From NCBI RefSeq assembly GCF_938045595.1, contig NZ_CALIBB010000109.1, positions 1 to 14,280 on the forward strand: a stretch of DNA of 14,280 nt, written 5' to 3'. Positions 12,016 through 14,280 of the stretch are shown one piece after another. Below the pieces are notes generated by a model. That model worked only from the letters and a program-made list of their open reading frames with translations, made no database searches and was not told where the DNA came from. The position numbers and the translations under genes are program-made. This stretch comes from an uncultured Campylobacter sp. GTDB taxonomy: Bacteria; Campylobacterota; Campylobacteria; Campylobacterales; Campylobacteraceae. Each line of letters opens with the position of its first letter. Within the stretch, counting starts at the first letter, position 1.

Positions 12016-12135
12016 TATAATATAAATTTAACGCAAGCGCGTCCTGCCTCTTGTAAGGCGTCGTCGGGAGTTGGGCGGGATTTGAGGCGGGAAGGGGAGC
12101 GACCTCGCAATTCAAGCCCCCTTCCCGCCCCAAGA
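12016..12135 (+). ncRNA. Candidate small RNA or structured leader
   Basis: A perfect TATAAT at 12016-12021 would start a transcript near 12028. The transcript would contain a short hairpin (TGCCT...AGGCG, 12045-12061) and then a perfect 12-base stem GGCGGGAAGGGG (12086-12097) / CCCCTTCCCGCC (12118-12129) with a 20-base loop. No T run follows. It could be an independent RNA or the first part of a 250-base leader of the LysE-family gene. It matches no RNA family that I recognise. Confidence 0.25.
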
Positions 12136-12279
12136 AAAGTTTGGGTGCGGCGCGGCGGAATTTTAAAATTTTATTCGCCTCAGCGCAGCGCGTTAAATTT
12201 TAGAATTTTAAAATCTATCGCAGCGGCGCCGTATCGCGAGAGATAAAATTTAAAATTTAGCGCAATTTAGGGGTTTGAA

Positions 12280-12861
12280 ATGCTTCTGTTTTTCTTTACG
12301 ATCTTTCCAATATCGCTGATGCCGGGCATCAACATGACCTACGCGCTAAATCTCGGTATCGCGCGCGGCTATCTTAGGGCGCTGCCTGCACTGCTCGCGC
12401 AGGTGCTGGGCGTCACGCTCGTGGCGCTTGCGTGCATATTCGGCGTCGCGGGCATTCTGCTTGCGCACCCTGCGGCGCTTAGCGCGATTAAAATTTTAGG
12501 CGGCGCGTATATTTTTTATCTGGGCGTCGCGACCTTTTTAGCGCGCGGAAATTTTAAGCTGCAAAAACAAAAGCGCAGCGAAAATATCTTCCTACAAGGC
12601 TTCGTAGTCGCGGTCTCAAACCCCAAGGCGTGGATATTTTTTACCGCGCTCTTTACGCCGTTCTTGGACGCGGACAATCTTTTCGGCGCGCGCACCTTCG
12701 CCCTCGTCGCTACGCTGTGCGTAAGCGAAAGCATCTGCCTTAGCATCTACGCGCTGGGCGGAGCGGTGCTAAAAAATCTGCTGAAAACCCACCTGAAATA
12801 CCTCGAAATTTTCTGCTCGGTGCTGATGTGCGCGATCGGGCTGTGGATGATTTTGGGCTAA
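12280..12861 (+). CDS. LysE/RhtB-family amino-acid exporter
   Basis: 193 residues. The N-terminal hydrophobic segment ends in the family signature PGINMTYALNLGIARGYLRAL (usually PGPNxxxxxxxGxxxGxRAG), followed by TM2, and TM3 with IKILGGAYIFYLGVATFLARG. A basic loop follows, then FLQGFVVAVSNPKAWIFFTALF, where the NPKAxxFF motif is diagnostic, and two C-terminal helices. It would export a small solute such as an amino acid from the cytoplasm; the substrate is not predictable. The ribosome binding site is weak (TTAGGGG, eight bases from ATG). It follows a structured non-coding region and is convergent with sodB. Confidence 0.87.
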   Translation: MLLFFFTIFPISLMPGINMTYALNLGIARGYLRALPALLAQVLGVTLVALACIFGVAGILLAHPAALSAIKILGGAYIFYLGVATFLARGNFKLQKQKRSENIFLQGFVVAVSNPKAWIFFTALFTPFLDADNLFGARTFALVATLCVSESICLSIYALGGAVLKNLLKTHLKYLEIFCSVLMCAIGLWMILG

Positions 12862-13169
12862 AATTTTGATTAAATTTAGCGCCCGAGCCTTGATGGAATT
12901 TTATTAAATTTAAAAGATAGATTGAAAAGAAATATTGCTTTGGCTAAATTCCGAGACAAATCCCGAAATTTAGCCGCTAGCTTTGAATTAAAAATTTTAA
13001 GCGATCGACCGCGCATGCTAAACGACGCGGCGATTATCGTCCAGGGTTAGCCTACAGTGCGTCTAAGGAATTTGCGGGCATGGTTCTTATCCGCAACGAA
13101 CCTATAGAGCGTTTAAGCGGTTTTGCTTTATGTAGCATCGCCGTGCCGCGTGCGCTTAAATTTTAAAAT
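12862..13169. other. Spacer between convergent LysE-type gene and sodB
   Basis: Just over 300 bases with no gene. It contains about ten RAATTY words and a 9-base-stem hairpin at 12942-12975. Nothing else is recognisable; the stretch 13000-13140 has ordinary composition but stop codons in the frames I checked. Confidence 0.55.
12942..12975. terminator. Hairpin between convergent genes, possible bidirectional terminator
   Basis: Perfect inverted repeat GGCTAAATT (12942-12950) / AATTTAGCC (12967-12975) with a 16-base loop. On the plus strand it is followed by GCTAGCTTTG, not a long T run. Its place between two converging genes suggests termination, but the sequence support is moderate. Confidence 0.3.
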
Positions 13170-13793
13170 TTAATCTCTGCCGTGAAGCTCGTCGATGTAA
13201 AATTTCACAGAGCCGAGACCCTCTTTTTTCGCCCATTCGTAGGCGCTTGAGACGAACTCCCAGTTGATGCCCGCATAGAATTTTTCCAGATATTTCGGGC
13301 GCGCGTTGTGTTCATCGATGTAATACGCGTGCTCCCAAACGTCCACGACTAGAAGCGGCACGAGCCCTTCGGTCACCGGCGTAGCGGCATTTTGGGTCGC
13401 TTTGATGCAAAGCTTGCCCGATTTCGGATCGTAAGCGAGCCACACCCAGCCCGAGCCAAAATGCGCCGTAGCAGCAGTCAAAAACTCGCTTTTAAAATCC
13501 GCAAAATTTTCCGCTAGCGCCGATTTTAGCTCCGCAGACGGCTCGCTAGGCTTTGCGATGCAATCCCAGTAAAAATCGTGGTTGTAAACCTGCGCTGCGT
13601 TGTTGAAAAGCCCGCCGCTAGCCGCTGTTACGATCTCGTAAAGCCCCTTACCCGCAAACTCGCCCGATTCGGTAAGTTTATTTAAATTTGCCACGTAGGT
13701 CGCGTGGTGCTTGCCGTGGTGATAATCACAGGTTTGCTTGCTTACGACCGCGTTGTGCGCCGCATCGAACGGCAACTCTCTAAGTTTAAACAT
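13170..13793 (-). CDS. sodB: Superoxide dismutase, iron type
   Basis: Cytoplasmic enzyme converting superoxide to hydrogen peroxide and oxygen. 207 residues. Metal ligands are His26 (DYHHGKHHATYV), His72 (YNHDFYW), Asp151 and His155 (DVWEHAYYIDEHNARPKYL). Gln68 in the NNAAQVYNH block is the outer-sphere glutamine placed as in iron enzymes, whereas manganese enzymes carry it in the C-terminal domain. The N-terminal helical hairpin and C-terminal alpha/beta domain are complete, with the end ELHGRD slightly longer than in E. coli SodB. AAGGAGAG six bases before the ATG supports the start. It has its own promoter and a palindrome just upstream. It is probably monocistronic. Confidence 0.95.
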   Translation of the reverse strand: MFKLRELPFDAAHNAVVSKQTCDYHHGKHHATYVANLNKLTESGEFAGKGLYEIVTAASGGLFNNAAQVYNHDFYWDCIAKPSEPSAELKSALAENFADFKSEFLTAATAHFGSGWVWLAYDPKSGKLCIKATQNAATPVTEGLVPLLVVDVWEHAYYIDEHNARPKYLEKFYAGINWEFVSSAYEWAKKEGLGSVKFYIDELHGRD

Positions 13794-13823
13794 CTTTCTC
13801 TCCTTGAAATGAATTTTGAAGCG

Positions 13824-13829
13824 ATTATA
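13824..13829 (-). promoter_or_regulatory. -10 box of sodB
   Basis: Perfect TATAAT on the minus strand within GGCTATAATCGC, 30 bases ahead of the sodB ATG, behind an A/T-rich upstream region. Confidence 0.6.
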
Positions 13830-13847
13830 GCCTAAAATTTCTAAACG

Positions 13848-13866
13848 AATAATAAAATTTATTATT
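13848..13866. promoter_or_regulatory. 19-base palindrome upstream of sodB, candidate Fur/PerR operator
   Basis: Perfect 9-1-9 inverted repeat AATAATAAA-A-TTTATTATT, positioned over the -35 region of the sodB promoter. The 9-1-9 layout and the ATAAT/ATTAT cores match the classical Fur box GATAATGATAATCATTATC at 13 of 19 positions by my alignment. Fur-family control of sodB is known in the related Helicobacter pylori. In A/T-rich DNA such palindromes can also arise by chance. Confidence 0.4.
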
Positions 13867-14280
13867 TAGGATTAATTTTAAGACGAATTTCAATCTAAGC
13901 CATCGTAATCGCACTTTAAATTTAAAATTTAGGCGGCTTATTAACGCCAAAGCTTTGCTTTCATCCTCATCGGAGCGCTTTTTGAGTGCGACTGGGCGTA
14001 GGATTCAAACGCGCTGCCGGTACACAAGAGCGGCTATTTACCGTCGTCTGCGCGATTGCGAACTTTTTATATTTATGCTTGCTTTTAAATACATAGCGCG
14101 GCGCTAGCATACGTTCTATACGGGGATCGCCACGATCGGCGCCGTGATGCCGGGCGTATTCGTCCGCTGCGAGAAATTTCTGGCGTGCAAAGAACCCTAT
14201 TATTTCTCATAATTTCAAGCGCCGCGATGCTGAAATTAATTTAGAATTTTGGCGAATTTAGCTAAGCTTAGCGCTAAATT
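13867..14280. other. Right-end spacer with gene debris
   Basis: No intact gene. It holds RAATTY words at both ends and, in the middle, a stretch of higher G+C where two short frames look like pieces of a membrane protein (listed separately). The part 13867-13985 shows nothing coding. Confidence 0.5.
13986..14212 (+). pseudogene. Possible remnant of a membrane-protein gene
   Basis: Two short plus-strand frames in succession look coding. From 13986 to 14096 a 36-codon frame ends with the membrane-like ERLFTVVCAIANFLYLCLLL. From 14108 to 14212, in another frame, comes FYTGIATIGAVMPGVFVRCE, running to KEPYYFS and a stop. A single gene broken by a frameshift and a stop is a reasonable reading, but I cannot name the family and the pieces are short. 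Confidence 0.25.

Larger units (their letters stand above)
11892..12279. other. Non-coding spacer with hairpins and a dispersed repeat
   Basis: No plausible gene. Contents: a 30-base direct repeat at 11931-11960 and 12151-12180 sharing GCGGCGGAATTTTAAAATT and ATTCGC (25 of 30 identical); a hairpin at 11993-12015 (GCTGCGGC, 7-base loop, GCCGCAGC); a TATAAT at 12016-12021; a strong hairpin at 12086-12129; and about 12 RAATTY words near its two ends. Confidence 0.6.

Noticed and set aside
12016..12279. Lysine riboswitch ahead of the LysE-type gene
   Set aside because: The leader is long and structured but I find none of the conserved lysine-riboswitch core motifs, and the family match of the exporter does not imply lysine.

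Overview
The window looks like the chromosome of a Campylobacter from the higher-GC oral group (C. gracilis, C. showae or C. rectus type). The evidence is the epsilonproteobacterial gene set (metal-dependent kdsA, nikK-M-L-Q-O nickel ECF transporter, nadD next to rsfS, iron SodB), AAAGGA-type ribosome binding sites, TATAAT -10 boxes with weak -35 regions, and a very strong excess of AAATTT-like words in DNA that is otherwise close to half G+C. The species is inferred from composition and gene content only.

Layout. Left edge: the 5' half of a tRNA-Val(UAC) on the minus strand. Bases 170-1849 (+): a secreted lytic-transglycosylase-like protein followed by kdsA, which carries an extra low-complexity segment. 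Bases 1850-2348 are non-coding. Bases 2349-2786 (+): a small membrane PH-domain protein. Bases 2944-3020 (+): a tRNA-Glu(CUC) with an odd T stem. Bases 3023-7233 (-): a nickel uptake operon in the order nikK, an unrecognised low-complexity reading frame, nikM, nikL, nikQ, nikO; most junctions overlap by 4 bases. Bases 7374-10508 (+): serS, a small pentapeptide-repeat-like frame and a nadD-rsfS fusion with a ~250-residue repetitive insertion in the NadD part. Bases 10518-11891 (+): an SNF-family sodium symporter. Bases 12280-12861 (+): a LysE-type exporter. Bases 13170-13793 (-): sodB. The right end holds what looks like debris of a membrane-protein gene.

How the genes fit together. The nik genes form one uptake system: NikK and NikL face the periplasm, NikM is the metal-binding membrane subunit, NikQ the coupling subunit and NikO the ATPase. 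A palindrome over the nikK start region may be the operator. serS and nadD-rsfS are housekeeping genes joined through the pentapeptide frame. kdsA makes the Kdo precursor for lipooligosaccharide.

The most unusual feature is a DNA-level pattern. The palindromic word RAATTY occurs about 180 times by hand count where roughly 15 would be expected, and about 86% of all AATT tetramers have the R..Y flanks (25% expected). In two places the words recur exactly every 15 bases and read as pentapeptide repeats. In nadD, kdsA and nikL they sit inside low-complexity in-frame segments absent from usual homologues. In C. jejuni, RAATTY is the site methylated by CtsM, whose mark is needed for DNA to be accepted in natural transformation, so these arrays may be uptake or self-recognition DNA that has spread into spacers and tolerant protein loops. 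That link is inference.
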